From an uncultured Eubacteriales bacterium (GTDB lineage Bacteria; Bacillota; Clostridia; Peptostreptococcales; Anaerovoracaceae): 10,580 bases of DNA. Below the pieces are notes generated by a model, which was not told the DNA's origin, ran no database searches, and saw only the letters and a list, made by a program, of their open reading frames with translations. How positions within the stretch are numbered: the stretch's first letter is position 1; each line of letters starts with the position of its first letter. A program made the translations under genes and the position numbers. The stretch lies in contig CADBQT010000238.1 in assembly GCA_902796875.1 (NCBI GenBank), forward strand, positions 1 through 10,580, written 5' to 3'. Below, piece after piece: positions 9,531 through 10,580 of this stretch.

Positions 9531-10580
9531 ATGCCCATAACGGATCTTCTGGTGCGGAACGCCAGAGAATATGGAGACGAAGTGGCCCTGGTGGAGATCA
9601 ACCCCGACGCGGAGGACGACCAGCGGCGCACATGGAAAGAATACAATCTCATCGAAGCCAACCCCCACGACATCGGGCGAAAGGAAATGACCTGGAGTGA
9701 GTTCGACACCCGGGCCAACCGGTTCGCCAATTTTCTTCTGACCCGGGGGATCCGAAAAGGAGACAAGATCGGCATCCTGATGATGAACTGCCTGGACTGG
9801 CTCCCGGTGTACTTCGGGATCCTGAAGACAGGCGCATTGGCGGTGCCCCTCAACTTCCGGTACACGGCGGATGAGATAAAGTACTGTTTGAAAAAAGCGG
9901 ACTGCCGGGGACTGGTCTTCGGTTCCGAATTCATCGGCCGGATGGAGTCCATCTGTGACCGGATCCCCGATGTGGATCTGCTCCTTTATGTGGGCGAGTC
10001 CTGCCCCACTTTCGCGGAAAGCTACGACAAATACATCGAATACTGCTCCTCCCGGGCACCGGAGATCCAGATCTCCGATTCCGACGATGGAGCCATCTAC
10101 TTCTCGTCGGGGACCACGGGATTCCCCAAGGCGATCCTGCACAATCACGAGAGCCTTTCCCATGCGGCCAGGTGCGAACGGGAACACCACGGACAGACCC
10201 GGGATGACTGCTTCCTCTGCATCCCGCCCCTCTATCACACCGGGGCCAAGATGCACTGGTTCGGCAGCCTCCATGCGGGAAGCCGGGCCATCATCCTCAA
10301 AGGCACCACGCCGGAGATCATCCTGAAAGCGGCCTCGGAAGAACACTGCACCATCGTCTGGCTGCTGGTGCCCTGGGCCCAGGATATCCTGGACGCCATC
10401 GACAGTGGGGATGTGGACCTTAACGAATATCAGCTGGATCAGTGGCGGCTCATGCACATCGGCGCCCAGCCCGTGCCCCCCAGCCTGATCCGTCGGTGGA
10501 AGAAGATCTTCCCCGATCACCAGTACGACACCAACTACGGCCTCAGCGAGTCCATCGGACCGGGCTGCGTCCATCTGGGC
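9531..10580 (+). CDS. AMP-forming acyl-CoA synthetase / AMP-dependent ligase (N-terminal 350 residues, partial)
   Basis: The gene runs off the window after 350 codons without a stop; full members are about 500-560 residues. The adenylate-binding P-loop is FSSGTTGFPK at 191-200 (K200). PLYHTG at 233-238 corresponds to the family's aromatic/His motif, and NYGLSES at 335-341 to the Y-G-x-T/S-E motif (E340). These identify the ANL superfamily, which activates a carboxylate with ATP to an acyl-adenylate and then usually transfers it to CoA. The substrate cannot be read from what is visible. Residues about 22-52 look like an extra charged segment between the first helix and the usual M-T-W-x-E-F/L motif at 53-58. 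The start is ATG 9531, with GAGG at 9517-9520. It lies 25 bases after the MBL-fold gene. Confidence 0.9.
   Translation, partial: MPITDLLVRNAREYGDEVALVEINPDAEDDQRRTWKEYNLIEANPHDIGRKEMTWSEFDTRANRFANFLLTRGIRKGDKIGILMMNCLDWLPVYFGILKTGALAVPLNFRYTADEIKYCLKKADCRGLVFGSEFIGRMESICDRIPDVDLLLYVGESCPTFAESYDKYIEYCSSRAPEIQISDSDDGAIYFSSGTTGFPKAILHNHESLSHAARCEREHHGQTRDDCFLCIPPLYHTGAKMHWFGSLHAGSRAIILKGTTPEIILKAASEEHCTIVWLLVPWAQDILDAIDSGDVDLNEYQLDQWRLMHIGAQPVPPSLIRRWKKIFPDHQYDTNYGLSESIGPGCVHLG

Overview
The window shows a GC-rich (by eye roughly 55-58%) anaerobic Firmicute, most likely a member of the Clostridia. The grounds are strong purine-rich Shine-Dalgarno sites before almost every gene, an atpI-B-E-F-H-A-G-D-C operon, and proteins that read like clostridial homologues. 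The epsilon subunit and the AMP-forming ligase resemble what I recall from Anaerovorax/Mogibacterium-like Eubacteriales, but that placement is a guess. All genes are on the + strand, packing is tight, and no gap exceeds 300 bases.

Positions 1-179 are the 3' end of a membrane transporter, probably a MATE-family efflux protein. An AT-rich gap follows, holding a good sigma-A-type promoter (TTGATA, 16 bases, TATAAT; 219-246). It drives the complete F-type ATP synthase operon at 279-7216: atpI, atpB (a), atpE (c), atpF (b), atpH (delta), atpA (alpha), atpG (gamma), atpD (beta) and atpC (epsilon). All catalytic and rotary residues are present. Three subunits have details worth a second look: the c-subunit ion site, a missing polar residue in subunit a next to the essential arginine, and an unusual N-terminal motif in epsilon. 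A hairpin with a T-tract (7238-7282) closes the operon.

An apparently monocistronic ArsB/NhaD (P-protein-like) ion transporter lies at 7448-8728, with a possible promoter before it and a strong terminator after it (8758-8796). Next come a UlaG-like metallo-beta-lactamase-fold hydrolase (8828-9505) and, 25 bases on, the first 350 residues of an AMP-forming acyl-CoA synthetase (9531 to the window edge). These two are probably co-transcribed.

Functionally the core is bioenergetic. The ATP synthase couples an ion gradient to ATP synthesis or hydrolysis, and the neighbouring permease could exchange Na+ or another ion across the same membrane. I see no RNA genes, CRISPR arrays, insertion sequences or prophage genes, and no clear evidence of a new multi-gene system. 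Most of the window is ordinary housekeeping DNA with a few local oddities.
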